From assembly GCA_036924085.1 (NCBI GenBank), contig JAVGWX010000013.1, positions 51,810,904-51,874,903 of the forward strand: DNA of 64,000 nt. Reading direction: 5' to 3'. Below, in pieces: positions 12,375-23,236 of this stretch. Made by a program: the position numbers and the translations under genes. The notes below the pieces were generated by a model, which saw only the letters and a list, made by a program, of their open reading frames with translations, was not told where the DNA came from and made no database searches. The stretch is from Ariolimax columbianus (Eukaryota; Mollusca; Gastropoda; Stylommatophora; Arionidae). Every line of letters starts with the position of its first letter. Position 1 is the first letter of the stretch.

Positions 12375-13095
12375 AGACCGGGACATTTAGTTCTAGTTCT
12401 ACCTGATTGGGCTATAGCGTGTCGGAACTACTATCATCAGTTAGGGGCTCGTGTGTCCTTTTTCTGCTAGATGGCCCACTTGTCATGGGATAGTCACGTG
12501 ACAGAAAAAATAAAAATGACGAACACCACTGATAGCGCTTGCATGGAAAGGCGTGTTGTAATGAAGTATCTTGTGAAATAAGGCATGAAACTTGCGTAAA
12601 TTTACAGAAGACTATTATAAAAATACTGTTATGAGACACTCAGGCGCAGTAAGACAATTGAATGGTCGACATGTTTTACAGAAGGCGGTACATCCGCGAG
12701 TGATGATCCCATCCTGTACCTGCAAGATAAGGCTCGACTTCATATGGCTAAAAGCACTTTGTGCCAATTGCAGCATCTCGACTGGGAGGTATTGCCACAT
12801 CTGACTTTACACCACAAGCCTCGTTCAAAGTGAATTCCACCTGTTTGTACCTCTGAAATAATTCCTGCCAGGTCAGCATTTCAGCACTGATGACGAAATG
12901 AAGCTGGATGTCCTGGTTTGTTTCAAACTAACAAATCATTCTGAGCTGAAGCTTTTCAAGCATTACTTAAACGCTAGGATTCGTGCATAAACGTAGCAGG
13001 AAATTATTGCAAAAAATTAATTTAATTTTGACTGGTTGAAATTATTTTTTTATCATTACAAAAAAAATACTTGTTTGGCTTGAAGTCCCCTCATA
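12375..13095 (+). mobile_element. Internally deleted mariner element
   Basis: The 5' part (12375-12600) is the same untranslated leader seen inverted at 39840-40055 (shared gttctagttctacct, ggaactactatcat, tgcttgcatgga). Transposase frames follow: ETLRRSKTIEWSTCFTEGG (N-terminal helix-turn-helix region), then directly ILYLQDKARLHMAKSTLCQL, which is the second catalytic Asp region of mariner, and the usual ending NVAGNYCKK. The section carrying the first catalytic Asp is missing, and stops are present. GGGAC at the left end and gtccc at about 13087-13091 may be the remains of the terminal inverted repeats. Confidence 0.75.
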
Positions 13096-13261
13096 CTTTC
13101 TCTTAATTATGTTAAAGCTAATAAGATTATTTTGCTTTTTATATTACATTCACGATTGCCTGTTATTCTGCGGGCATTGTATTTGAGACTAATATGTAGT
13201 TGTACAGAATTAATAATGCATAAAACTAACACAAAAGCTCATTTAGTATGTATATACTGCA

Positions 13262-13725
13262 CATTTAAGATGCGAACTTGGATCTTTCCGGTGGCAACGT
13301 ACGGATAAGAAACGTAGACCACTACACGTATACTTGAGAAAAAGATGAAATCTTTTTAACTAAAATGCTACAGAATGGTGCTCACAATCCCATGGATAAC
13401 GAAAAGGAAAGAAAAACCAGATATCCTACAATAACTCCTAAAATAATCCAGGAAAATTGGTTAGTTAACAATATTTTGTGCAGAAATCTAAAATATTTCG
13501 GTCACATCAAACGCCATAATGGCCTGAAGAGAACTGTACTATGGGGGTTGTTGTGCCTGGAAAGCCGAGCAGAGGCAAACCAGGGAGACGATAGACGACA
13601 TCACAGAGGTCCTGAAGATGACAACGATGGTAGCGAGAGTTCTGGTTAGAGATCGAGTGTCTTACAGATCAGATGCTGTAAGAGCAACGTTCTGCAAGGG
13701 ACATACTACATCATGATGATATTTA
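13262..13725 (+). pseudogene. RTE-like LINE C-terminal fragment
   Basis: Plus-strand frames: PVATYG-ETWTTTRILEKKM, then ENWLVNNILCRNLKYFGHIK at about 13450-13510, then TEVLKMTTMVARVLVRDRVS at about 13600-13660, ending in FCKGHTT with a stop and an ATGATG-type tail near 13710. This is the usual close of a LINE ORF with a (TGA)n-like tail. Two or more frameshifts are needed to join the pieces. Confidence 0.75.
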
Positions 13726-13889
13726 ACATATACAAAACACCCTGATCAAACAGTTGGACACCTACTTATTGAGAACAAAGCGCTTGCGGACATGAGAACA
13801 AGATTATTACTAACACCGCCGACAATTGTCTATACACTGTGCGGAGCAGTGGAACAATTAAAGAGAACGTGTATTTATAATGTTGTTGC

Positions 13890-14225
13890 TATTATGAATG
13901 TCCACAATGAGTGAGTTTACTATTGTGTAGGCCCTGAAAATGGCGTTAAGTGACGTGTTACACTTTCTATTTACACATTTCGAGATTGCTGATGAAATTT
14001 AGTCAGGCCATCCAGGCTGTTTTGTTATGTTTGGCTTCATCTGCGTGTCGTTCATTACTACGGGGATCACGTCGATCTCGTTAACCAGGAGACTGCCAAC
14101 AATGACAGCCCGTTTCCATGGAGAACTACAAGGAAGTCGAGATTCGGATCTTGGCGAGCATATTTTGTCTGATCCTGAATAACATGTCCGACCAGCATGT
14201 TTTGTCTGACCTGAAGTTAATTTCA
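13890..14225 (+). repeat. Dispersed repeat A, copy 1
   Basis: This stretch matches 61235-61550 in the same orientation: shared landmarks are ccacaatgagt, gttatgtttggct-catctgcg, cacgtttcca, ggatctt-gc and two copies of atattttg/atgttttg-tctga. No coding capacity is evident. It may be a SINE, MITE or LINE 3' end; I cannot place it in a family. Confidence 0.7.
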
Positions 14226-14399
14226 TCTTCTGCTGTATTTATATAATAATGGCATTGGGCTGTCAAGAGCAGGCCTGTGCAGCCTCGATGAGATAACAAC
14301 CAAAACAACAATAATATTTGTGATGAGTATTTATACATGTTCTGGCATAATAACATAACAAATACACACTGACAATGAATCTTAACCAAGTTTAACTTA

Positions 14400-15045
14400 C
14401 AAAACAAACGTTCATCATCATCATGGGGCATATCCTTTGTAGAACGTCGCTACCATCACATTCTGTCTGAAGAAACTCGTTCTCTTGCCAAAACTCCAGC
14501 CTCCGCCACAGTCATACCCAGGCATTCCTGGATATCTTGGTGCCATCATCTTCTTGGTCTATCCCTTCCTCTTTTGCCTGGCACCATACCGTTCTCTCAA
14601 GACCGTTGTGTCTCTTGATGTGACCAAAGTATTTGCCTTTTCAAGCCAAAATGGAATTGATAAACCAGTTCTCCTCCATGCTCAACTCTTGCCGAATGTC
14701 TACATTTGTTTGTTTTTTCTCTGTTTATGGTATTTTGAGGATCTTTTTTGTAACATTTTGACTCGAAGGATTCGATTCTTTGTCTAGAAGTTTTGGTAAT
14801 CGTCCATGGTTCACAGCCAAAAGCTGCCCCAGGAAAAACAGTATGTCAAGACTTTAACTTTTATAATTTTGTTGGTGCTCTGCCATAATTTCTTCAGGCT
14901 GTTCAGTCTCTGCATTGTCATAGTTAGTCTTCTTCTGATTTTTTTCGAGCAGTCGCCATTTTTGTCAATTCTGGAGCCCAGATAACAAACGTCATCAAAG
15001 TCCGTCAAAAGTTATATTTGTCGCTGCATTACTTTGTATTGAGCT
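14400..15045 (-). pseudogene. RTE-like LINE C-terminal fragment
   Basis: On the minus strand 15008-14811 encodes DVCYLGSRIDKNGDCSKKIR and RLNSLKKLWQSTNKIIKVK, the segment after the RT core. Further down the minus strand, 14790-14480 corresponds to ENWFINSILA and KYFGHIKRHNGLERTV, closely related to the plus-strand fragment at 63765-64000. The 3' end carries an ATG/ATC-rich tail near 14410-14425. Confidence 0.8.
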
Positions 15046-15465
15046 GCTGTTCATTAAGAAAGTCGAATTAGAAATCTTAAAATACTTTAATGTTGTATGA
15101 TGCACTTATGCTCCTGTTAGATAATGCTCGCGGCGTGCATTGATCATTCTTTCCTTTCTGGGGTTTCGCGCTAATAGGGTCTCATAAAAATTTTAACTCA
15201 TGATAATTGTGCTCCTTATTCTTTCATTTAAATCGTTCATTACGATCAGATTATCCACTGGATCTTACGTTCTTCTTCTTCTTTTTCTTATTTCTTCTTC
15301 TTTTTCTTCCGTTTCTTCTTCTGCAGCTACTGCTTTGGTGTTCATACTGAAAAGAAAGATGTGACGTTGCGTTGTAGATTTTATCGACGTTGGCATATCT
15401 GTACCTTTCCGACAAACATTCCAGTACAGCTGCCTTTTTTGTGTTTTTGGTACCCGATTTGCTCT
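15046..15465. other. Unannotated spacer with CTT-rich tract
   Basis: Contains a TTC/CTT-rich stretch at 15267-15325 (GAA repeats on the minus strand, as at LINE tails). No gene recognised. Confidence 0.5.
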
Positions 15466-15838
15466 CTCCCTGTGACCACCCCATTTGCCCTCTCGCTGTG
15501 ACCACCCCATTTGCCCTCTCGCTGTGACCGCCCCATTTGCCCTCTCGATGTGACCGCCCCATTTGCCCTCTCACTGTGACCGCCCCATTTGCCCTCTCGC
15601 TGTGACCGCCCCATTAGCCCTCTCGCTGTAACCGCCCCATTTGCCCTCTCACTGTGACCGCCCCATTTGCCCTCTCGCTGTGACCGCCCCATTAGCCCTC
15701 TCGCTGTAACCGCCCCATTTGCCCTCTCACTGTGACCACCACATTTGCCCTCTCGCTGTGACCACCCCATTTGCCCTCTCGCTGTGACCGCCCCATTTGC
15801 CCTGTCGTTGTGACCGCCCCATTTGCCCTCTCGATGTG
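15466..15838. repeat. 26-bp minisatellite
   Basis: About fourteen copies of a 26-base unit (tgaccgccccatttgccctc plus tcgctg). Because 26 is not a multiple of three, three units form a 78-bp super-unit that stays open on the minus strand as a 26-residue repeat containing REGKWGG and ERANGAV. No other evidence for a protein. Confidence 0.96.
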
Positions 15839-15881
15839 TGTATTCGCCAGATTACAATTGTACAGCTTGTTTCCCGGTCCA

Positions 15882-16136
15882 GCTTTGGAGGCGAATTAGG
15901 ATCTTCGACAGCTCTGGCTCGCGATCTTGGAAGCAGATTAGGATCTTCGACAGCTCTGGTTCGCTATCTTGGAGGCAGATTAGGATCTTCGACAGCTCTG
16001 GTTCGCTGTCTTGGAGGCAGATTAGGATCTTCGACAGCTCTGGTTCGCTATCTTGGAGGCAGATTAGGATCTTCGACAGCTCTGGTTCGCTATCTTGGAG
16101 GCAGATTAGGATCTTCGACAGCTCTGGTTTGCTACC
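15882..16136. repeat. 42-bp minisatellite
   Basis: Six copies of a 42-base unit (ttaggatcttcgacagctct then ggttcgctatcttggaggcaga). Unit length is 14 codons, so several frames stay open on both strands (for example SLSWRQIRIFD). It starts within about 45 bp of the end of the 26-bp array, so two unrelated minisatellites abut. Confidence 0.96.
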
Positions 16137-17217
16137 TTGATGCAATCATACATCTATGAATCCTTCGCTGTTAACAGCTCATTCACTCTACTGCATCTTC
16201 GATTTAAGAAATAATTAATAGAAACACTTGACACTTTTGAATTGTAAGACATTCAGCTCTGCCTTCATTGTTACGACTATTGTTTCCATTGTTTACATAT
16301 TTGTAAATAAAGTATGCAGCAAAGATGGCGCAATAACCGACTGAGGGTCTACATTTCTCTGTTGTTTTAGTTCATTGTAGATGCCACTAGACAACAGATT
16401 TGCTGGGAATTCACACTAGTCGACGACTTATACTTGTGTTCACGGAAACGTGTTGTTGTTTTCCGTTTGGACAGGTTAATTCGTTCATTTTTTGTGGTTT
16501 CTTCCATCCGAATATCTAAGTCCGGACATCGGCTATATGAATAGCAGTACTCTGAAACATGTGGATTATTTCACGGTCTAGTTCACACAGCTGCACTTCA
16601 CGAGATTGGCGCGCCTTGTCCTATCTGCAAACAGTGTCAGTTTTGATGTGTGAAATTTAGACACGACTATAATGGACTAGAATATAGCCGGGAAGAGATG
16701 CCCAATTCACACGCTGAGTGATGTCCCTACGACCTTTTGCGATTATGGAAACGGAACGACACACATTGTTTAGATGTCATCGCCCCCCCCCCCCAGCCGC
16801 ACCCTACACCCCCTCCCCGCCCCTGCCTTGTAGGATACCTTGCGAGAAAGGCTTAGGGAGGAAAAATATGCATCCTGTGCTATCTTCGGCCGTGTCGATA
16901 AATATCTTGTTACTGACCAAGGGCAGCTCAGAACCAGAGAGTGAGGTTGACAATAAGCGCAGTGTTTTACTCACTTTCATCCAAATCACCGCGTGTCACC
17001 CATTTCGGCGGACACATAAAGAGAAAGGATGTCCACACTGCTGAACACAGAGAGTGGTCTGCATCACACGTGATGGACGAACGTCATTTGTAGGTACAAA
17101 AGTTCTGCACCTGTCAATTATGCTTCTGTCATGAACTTTGCATTCTCAAGATGTACCCACCAAAAAAAAACCTGCCGAAGACTGATGTGTGAGACCAAAA
17201 AGTGCAAATATTGTAGT
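16137..17217. other. Spacer with a short copy of dispersed repeat B
   Basis: No coding gene. 16312-16356 shares gcagcaaagatggcgc and gggtctac, in order and spacing, with the 5' end of dispersed repeat B (see 37627-37902). A poly-C run lies at 16784-16795. Confidence 0.4.
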
Positions 17218-18112
17218 TGTAGCAGACCCTCTGCTAGCCGTGATCTAACTTAGAACATTCTCACTCATCCACATCATCATGACCATACTCAGTATGGTGG
17301 CATATTTATTATATCATACTCATATCATAGAATGAGTAGAGAAATTACAAACATAATATAATGCATATCTTAACTAAACATTCTACTAAAACGGGAATTG
17401 TAAGCATTAGCTATTGATGGAATTCCCAATTATCTAAAAACCCAGTTCTATTGCCTTGCAATTACATCGCACACACATCGCCTTAACTGCGTCTTCAACA
17501 CACCTTATCAAATACTCTTCCTCACTGAAATCCCCTCAGGCGGGCGATCTCGACATATTCGTTCACAATGTGTCCTTGCTTACAAACACACGTTCAGATT
17601 ATCTATTAATGCAAAACTCACACACCTATTTGACCGATCCTGTTCTATCACTAAACATTCGTCCAACAGTCTATCAATCGCTCCTCTACCTAAGTCGGTG
17701 AGTTAAACATACTATCCACATTCAGTCTCTCTCTCTCTCTCTCACTCTCCATCTCTCCTCCAGCCTGTCTCCATCCCTCTATCCAGCCTGCTGAGCTAAA
17801 CTTTGTCTCGAGTTATGTATCCTCAAGCAAGGCCAGAGCTTGACCAATCAATGTCAGGTGATGGTCATCTTCAATCCAATTGGACCGAAACACTTTTGCA
17901 CACCTGTCACTCCATTTCTCTCGCAGCAAGCCACGTTGTCAATTTCGTCTGTCAATCAATCTCCCGCTACCAAAATCGGAAGGCCAGTGGTCAGTTTCTA
18001 TCTGTCCACATTCCTTAACCCAACTCTGTTCTCCTTTGCTGAGACGGTGAGTGACCTTGACATGCATTCAGGTAGCTTTAAGCTTTAACATGTTCAGGCA
18101 TCCTAAACTCCC
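17218..18112 (-). repeat. Left long direct repeat (3' LTR candidate)
   Basis: Starts at tgtagcagaccctctgctag and ends at aggcatcctaaactccc. It matches the split right copy almost base for base with a few substitutions and small indels, including a missing ~20-base stretch near 17293 and an expanded CT run near 17730. Similarity stops abruptly at both ends. Confidence 0.9.
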
Positions 18113-18130
18113 ATGGCTGTGGTTAACCTG

Positions 18131-19504
18131 TCTTTCCCTTTTCTTCGTTTTCCTTAGAAACTCTGTTCCTCCTTTGTTGGCTGCACGAGTATTCTTACCC
18201 GGTGCGTCCGTTTCACATTCCAAGTGTGCGTCATTCCCACTTCCTTCCTCGGTGGCCGAAGGGTTGTCCCTTCTTTCGGTCTGTTCAACAACTTCTCCCG
18301 CATGGCTAGGACCTGTCGTGAGTGGGCACGAAACCATAGCTGGTCCTGCCACCATTCCTCCTCCTGTCCTTTCCTCTTTATCTGACGAATCTCCGACTAT
18401 TTCCTTGTTTGATTCTTCGTCGACTTTAACTAATGTTCTACCAGGCTTGACCACAAGTTCCTGGTAAACTTGGCCCCTTTCAGCACGCCCGACCATGTTA
18501 ATCGACGTAATACCCTCTTCTTGAATTCTCGGCCTACGCTGTCCAATGAGGTATCATTTCATCTGGACCTCTGAGCGAACGTTTGTCTCGTTTGCATTGC
18601 GTAACCTGCCCTCCGTCCCTAACTTTTCTGGATACACAAAACCTGTATCTCTTTCTTTCCGTCCATCCGCCTCGTGCTCAAAGTCTCTTTGATAGCTCCT
18701 GTCCTGCCTCTCCATCTGTAACCGTGCAAAAGGCCTCTTGTGGGCTAAGAATCTGCCCGATTCAAACTTCTGCCCAACCATTCCTCCTCCTCTCACTTGA
18801 CTTGGCCGCTCCACCTGGGTCAAACTCCTATTCTTTTCGCCACCTCTTTCCAGTCGTGCACACACGTCCGTCCTGAGATTTCCACCTCTGTCCCTCCACG
18901 GATCGGAATGTGGAAGTTGTACGGGCTTCCTACTCACTTTCCTACCACTCTGTCCCCTTCCAAAATACTGGGCCGTGTTTACTCCTGTGATTTCTTTATT
19001 TCTTCTCTCCTTCCCAGCTGGTGTGAAAGCTCCTTCCTAGCTGGTGTGAAAGCTCTGTTTTCAAACTGTTGCAACAGCTGTCGCAGCTTCGATTGAAGAT
19101 CTTTTTCCTGTCTTTCCAGCCGAATAACTCTGCCTGTTAGTTCTCTTAGCTGGTTTTGTAGTTGACTTTTGTCCTTCAACTTATCGCCTGTCTTTCCAGC
19201 CGAATGACTCTGCTTGTTAGTTCTCTTAGCTGGTTTTGTAGTTGACTTTTGTCCTTCAACTTATCGCCTGTCTTTCCAGCCGAATGACTCTGCTTGTTAG
19301 TTCTCTTAGCTGGTTTTGTAGTTGACTTTTGTCCTTCAACTTATCGCTGACTGTAGCTCGTTCCATGAAAGGCTTGTTTTTGACAAACAGTCCTCTTCTC
19401 CAGACAACGTTCGTATTCCGAAATATATTTGGGCATCCTATAGACAAATGTCCAAAAGCTAGACAATGATAACATTGTTTAACATTGTCCAACCTCGACA
19501 TACT
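18131..19504 (-). pseudogene. Gag-like ORF with CCHC zinc knuckle, broken
   Basis: Minus-strand ORF from 19501 begins MSRLDNVKQ and carries CYHCLAFGHLSIGC, a perfect CX2CX4HX4C knuckle at residues 10-23. A coiled-coil-like stretch follows (QLQNQLRELT, RVIRLERQ). The frame is broken by an 80-bp unit repeated three times (19109-19348); frames continue at 19179-18979 (coil: DLQSKLRQLLQQFEN), 18937-18554 (Arg/Glu-rich) and 18496-18068. Knuckle plus coil fits a nucleic-acid-binding Gag-like protein. No protease, RT or integrase is visible. Confidence 0.6.
19109..19348. repeat. 80-bp x 3 tandem duplication in the Gag-like ORF
   Basis: The tctttccagc landmark recurs at 19111, 19191 and 19271. Copies are nearly identical (gaataactctgcctg in the first, gaatgactctgcttg in the other two). 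The two extra copies add 160 bp, which moves the downstream coil into another frame. Confidence 0.95.
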
Positions 19505-19840
19505 GAATAAACCCGTCTGCCCCCCCCCCCCCCCCCAAAAAAAAAAAACAATTTACAAGACTGTCAAGTACGCACAAAGTCTTGTCAATAATACAACAAT
19601 GGGTGGAAGAAAAATGTCACACTTACCAGTCAGATGATTGGAAAAGCTGTCTATGGTACTAACACTCTAACCACTAGCTACTCCTCTATTCCTAACTACA
19701 CACACACAAGTTATAAATAACTGCAACACTTGTGTTACACAGGCAAATAAAGATCTGTAGCTACACACACTATATTTATAAAACTATATCCGTGGTCACT
19801 GGCACCAAAATAATAAAAAACGTGTAGCAGACCCTCTGCT

Positions 19841-19851
19841 AGCCGTGATCT
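19841..19851. repeat. Target site duplication, LINE 3' side
   Basis: AGCCGTGATCT, identical to 22348-22358. The uninterrupted form exists in the left long repeat at about 17235-17245, which confirms the pre-insertion sequence. Confidence 0.93.
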
Positions 19852-22347
19852 TCTTCTTCTTCTTCTGCGTACACAGTCAGACAGTAACGATTATTTTTTC
19901 GAAAAAAGCGGCGGTCATCCTGAGACTCTCGCCACCACCATAGAGCTTGTCTTGCAGTTCCACTGGTAATGGCCACATCTGCTCTCTCTGATCATCGTAT
20001 GTCGGGCAGTTCTGCAGCAGATGTTCAGTGGTCATTTTACCAGTACCGCACGGGCATTCGTCGGTACACCCTATCTTCAATTTGTTGAATAGGTGGTACC
20101 TCAGTCTGTTGTGGCCAGTGCGAAGTCTGAAGACAACGACCTGCTCTCTTCGGTTCAACTGGTAATAGGCATCGTTTTTGGTGTAACCAGTATGTTCGGT
20201 TTCCCATTTGGTCATGTATCTGGCTTTGATAAGCCGTTTTGACTCTTCGTACGTCATACTGGTATCTGTTTGTGGTAGCCTTGCACCTTCTTTTGCCAGT
20301 CTGTCTGCCTCCTCGTTGCCTTGGATGTTGCAGTGTGACGGAACCCACTGTACCACTACCCTTTTTGGTGCGGACTGCTGGCACAGTTTGCAGAGTGCTG
20401 CTCTTAAGTCATTAAGCTCAGTGTTTTTCTGGCTTTTTAGCGCTGTGACTACGGCGAGAGCATCTGTCAGCAGGACTATATGGCTCTCATTTTCACTGTG
20501 TGTTACCATTTCTTCCACTGCCGCCCTCAGTGCCTCTGTCTCCGCTCTGAAATTGCTTGTGTACTTACCAGTAGCGAATTACAGTGTTATTTTTCTGCCA
20601 TTTGGTAGGTTCAGGAATGCTCCTGCCCCTCCGTTCTGTGTAGTGTTTGTTACAGAACCGTCGGTGTATGCATGGGTCCAGTCCATGCTTGGGTAGCTTT
20701 TCATTATGAAGCTTAGGGTAGTGTCTCTCCTTTCTTTTTCAGTCTGGCAGTTTTTGTTTGCAATACCTGGTATATTTTCTACCACCTCTGGAAATATTTC
20801 CTGCCTCCAAGTAGGTTTTCGTACAGTAGTGATGGGTTTTGGTGTTGTTAGTGCGTTTGTGGGATCTTCGTGCATCTTTGCTTTGGCTATTTCTGCAAAG
20901 TTTCTCCGCTTTAGTTTCGCATTTCCGAAATTGTTTAGTCTCTGGTACATTGGATGGTCCGTCAGTCTTCGGAGTTTCTCTGACTGCAGCTGGGCTCTGC
21001 AGTCTCTTCTATCGGTCATGGATTGCAGTTTTGTAATCTTTTCAAGTTCTACAATTGGCGTTGACTTCATGCCACCTGTTATAATTCTCATGGCTTAGTT
21101 TTGAAGTTTGTTAACTTTATCGAAGTTCGCCTTCGCTGCTGTTGTCCATGCCGCAATGCCATACTCGAGAACTGGTCTCACTCTTCCAGTGTACAGTTTC
21201 TTTAGTATGCTTTCGTCTGCTCCCCAGCTTGTGCCAGCAAGTTTCCTCATGATCGCCATTCTTTCTCTGGCTTTCATTCGGTTTCTCTCAATCTGACTTT
21301 TCCATGTCATGCGCCGATCAAATGTGACTCCCAGATAGGTTGGGTTGTCGTTTGGCTGCAGGATTTTGCCATTTAGATTTAATTTGGTACTTTGGGGTTT
21401 TAATGAGAGCGAGAATATTGTGCACGTGGTTTTCTCCTCGTTTATTTTGACCAGCCATGAGTTCGCCCACTCTTCCAGCGATGTTAGGGCCGTCTGCATC
21501 TGATTTCTTGCTATGGTGAGATTCTTTTCAGAGGTCCACATAGCCAGATCGTCTGCAAACATTGAGCTATGGACTCTTCTTGGTATATTCTCTGTAATAT
21601 CGTTTATATATACCAGGAAGAGTGTGGGTGACAATACTCCCCCTTGGGGTACTCCCTGCTCGAGTGTCACCTTTTTGCTCATCTGCCCTTGTACTTGGAC
21701 TCTGGCCGTTCTTTGTTTGAGGTAGTGGTTGATCCACTTGTACATCTTCCCACAGACATCACTTCTTCTTAGCTTGACTCTAAGTCCATCCTTCCAGACT
21801 TTGTCAAATGCCTTTTCCAGATCCACCCAAACAGCTACTGTGTGTTTCTGTGCCTGGTAGGCATCTTCTATCTCCTGGGCTATGAGGATGACCTGGTCCT
21901 CAGTGGATCTGTGCTGTCTAAAGCCGGCTTGCTGTGGAATTAGTATTCGTTTTTCTTCCAGATGCCACATCAGTCTGGTGTTTATCATCCGTTCCATCAG
22001 CTTGCCGACACAGCTCAGTAGGCTTATGGGCCTGTATCCATTTGGATCTGTTTTGTCCTTTCCTGTTTTTGGTACTGGTACCAGTATTGCATCTTTCCAT
22101 GCCTGTGGTACAATTCCCCTTTTCCAGCTTTGGTTTAGGACCGATAGCAGTTTCTTCTTCGCTGTTTGGCCCAGCCCCATCAGCATTTCGTTTGTTATCC
22201 CGTCTTTTCCGGGAGATTTCCTTTTCTTTAGTGTTCTCATAGCCTCTTCCATTTCGCGCATTGTTAGTTTGGCCATCATGTGCTCTTCAGGAGCCGTATT
22301 TATGTTTTCGTGTCCCTTTAGCTCTTCGCTAATGTCTGTATGCTTAT
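19852..22347 (-). mobile_element. 5'-truncated I/Nimb-like LINE
   Basis: Minus-strand non-LTR retrotransposon of 2.5 kb bounded by an 11-bp target duplication. It ends in a GAA repeat (19852-19866 on plus as ttcttcttc), the 3' tail, and starts abruptly inside the RT domain at 22347, the normal outcome of incomplete target-primed reverse transcription. It carries RT, RNase H and a C-terminal Cys/His module in one frame with two nonsense codons. Related fragments at 10231-11428 and 26255-26550 share the 3' region. Confidence 0.95.
19877..22347 (-). pseudogene. LINE ORF2: RT, RNase H, C-terminal Cys/His
   Basis: One minus-strand frame runs from the truncation point at 22347 to the stop at 19877; the first Met in it is at 22279. 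From that Met, the RT domain shows SPGKDGI (residues 23-29), NGYRPISLLS (80-89), WVDLEKAFDKV (151-161), GVPQGGVLSPTLF (209-221) and FADDLAMW (about 241-248, both catalytic Asp present). RNase H follows with YTDGS, E in the ETEAL block, LLTDALAVV and the GNEEADRLAK helix, so all four acidic positions can be assigned. The end has CPCGTGKMTTEHLLQNC. TAA codons at 21092-21094 and 20579-20581 interrupt it; copy 2 has Ser at the second site. The N-terminal endonuclease and ORF1 are absent. Confidence 0.93.
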
Positions 22348-22358
22348 AGCCGTGATCT
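22348..22358. repeat. Target site duplication, LINE 5' side
   Basis: AGCCGTGATCT; partner of 19841-19851. Confidence 0.93.
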
Positions 22359-23236
22359 AACTTAGAACATTCTCACACTCATCCACATCATCATGACCAT
22401 ACTCAGTAAATGACATATCACACAGAAGGTGGCATATTTATTATATCATACTCATATCATACAATGAGTAGAGAAATTACGAACACAATATAATACATAT
22501 CTTAACTAAACATTCTACTATAACGGGAATTGTAAGCATTAGCTATTGATGGAATTCCCAATTATCTAAAAACCCAGTTCTATTGCCTTGCAATTACATC
22601 GCACACACATCGCCTTAACTGCGTCTTCAACACACCTTATCAAATATTCTTCCTCACTGAAATCCCCTCAGGCGGGCGATCTCGACATACTCGTTCACAA
22701 TGTGTCCTTGCTTACAAACACACGTTCAGATTATCTATTAATGCAAAACTCACACACCTTTTTGACCGATCCTGTTCTATCACTAAACATTCGTCCAACA
22801 GTCTATCAATCGCTCCTCTACCTAAGTCGGTGAGTTAAACATACTATCCATATTCAGTCTCTCTCTCTCTCTCACTCTCCATCTCTCCTCCAGCCTGTCT
22901 CCATCCCTCTATCCAGCCTGCTGAGCTAAACTTTGTCTCGAGTTATATATCCTCAAGCAAGGCCAGAGCTTGACCAATCAATCTCAGGTGATGGTCATCT
23001 TCAATCCAATTGGACCGAAACACTTTTGCACACCTGTCACTCCATTTCTCTCGCAGCAAGCCCCGTTGTCAATTTCGTCTGTCAATCCCGCTACCAAAAT
23101 CGGAAGGCCAGTGGTCAGTTTCTATCTGTCCACATTCCTTAACCCAACTCTGTTCTCCTTTGCTGAGACGGTGAGTGACCTTGACATGCATTCAGGTAGC
23201 TTTAAGCTTAAACATGTTCAGGCATCCTAAACTCCC

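Larger units (their letters stand above)
17218..23236 (-). mobile_element. Putative LTR retrotransposon, split by a LINE
   Basis: Two long direct repeats of about 0.9 kb (17218-18112, and 19823-19851 continued at 22348-23236) flank a 1.7-kb internal region with a minus-strand zinc-knuckle ORF. In element orientation the repeats would begin TGGGAG and end CTACA, fitting TG...CA. A purine-rich tract on the minus strand (about 18131-18160) sits just before the 3' repeat, as expected for a polypurine tract. No polymerase is present, so this would be a non-autonomous or deleted copy. I see no matching 5-bp target duplication, so a plain segmental duplication is the alternative. Confidence 0.6.
19823..23236 (-). 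repeat. Right long direct repeat (5' LTR candidate), interrupted
   Basis: The first 29 bases (19823-19851) match the start of the left repeat; the rest resumes at 22348 after the inserted LINE and runs to 23236. Inserted sequence plus target duplication account for the extra length. Confidence 0.9.

Noticed and set aside
18051..18467. Plus-strand ORF of 138 aa rich in Ser/Pro
   Set aside because: Overlaps the minus-strand Gag-like frames and crosses the LTR boundary; no support as a separate gene.
19768..19822. tRNA primer binding site next to the 5' LTR (tggtgccagtgaccacgg on the minus strand)
   Set aside because: It lies about 18 bases from the repeat end instead of next to it, and I cannot match it to a tRNA 3' end with confidence.
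20208..20696. Plus-strand ORF of 162 aa
   Set aside because: Antisense of the LINE RNase H region.
21882..22349. Plus-strand ORF of 155 aa
   Set aside because: Antisense shadow of the RT domain on the minus strand.
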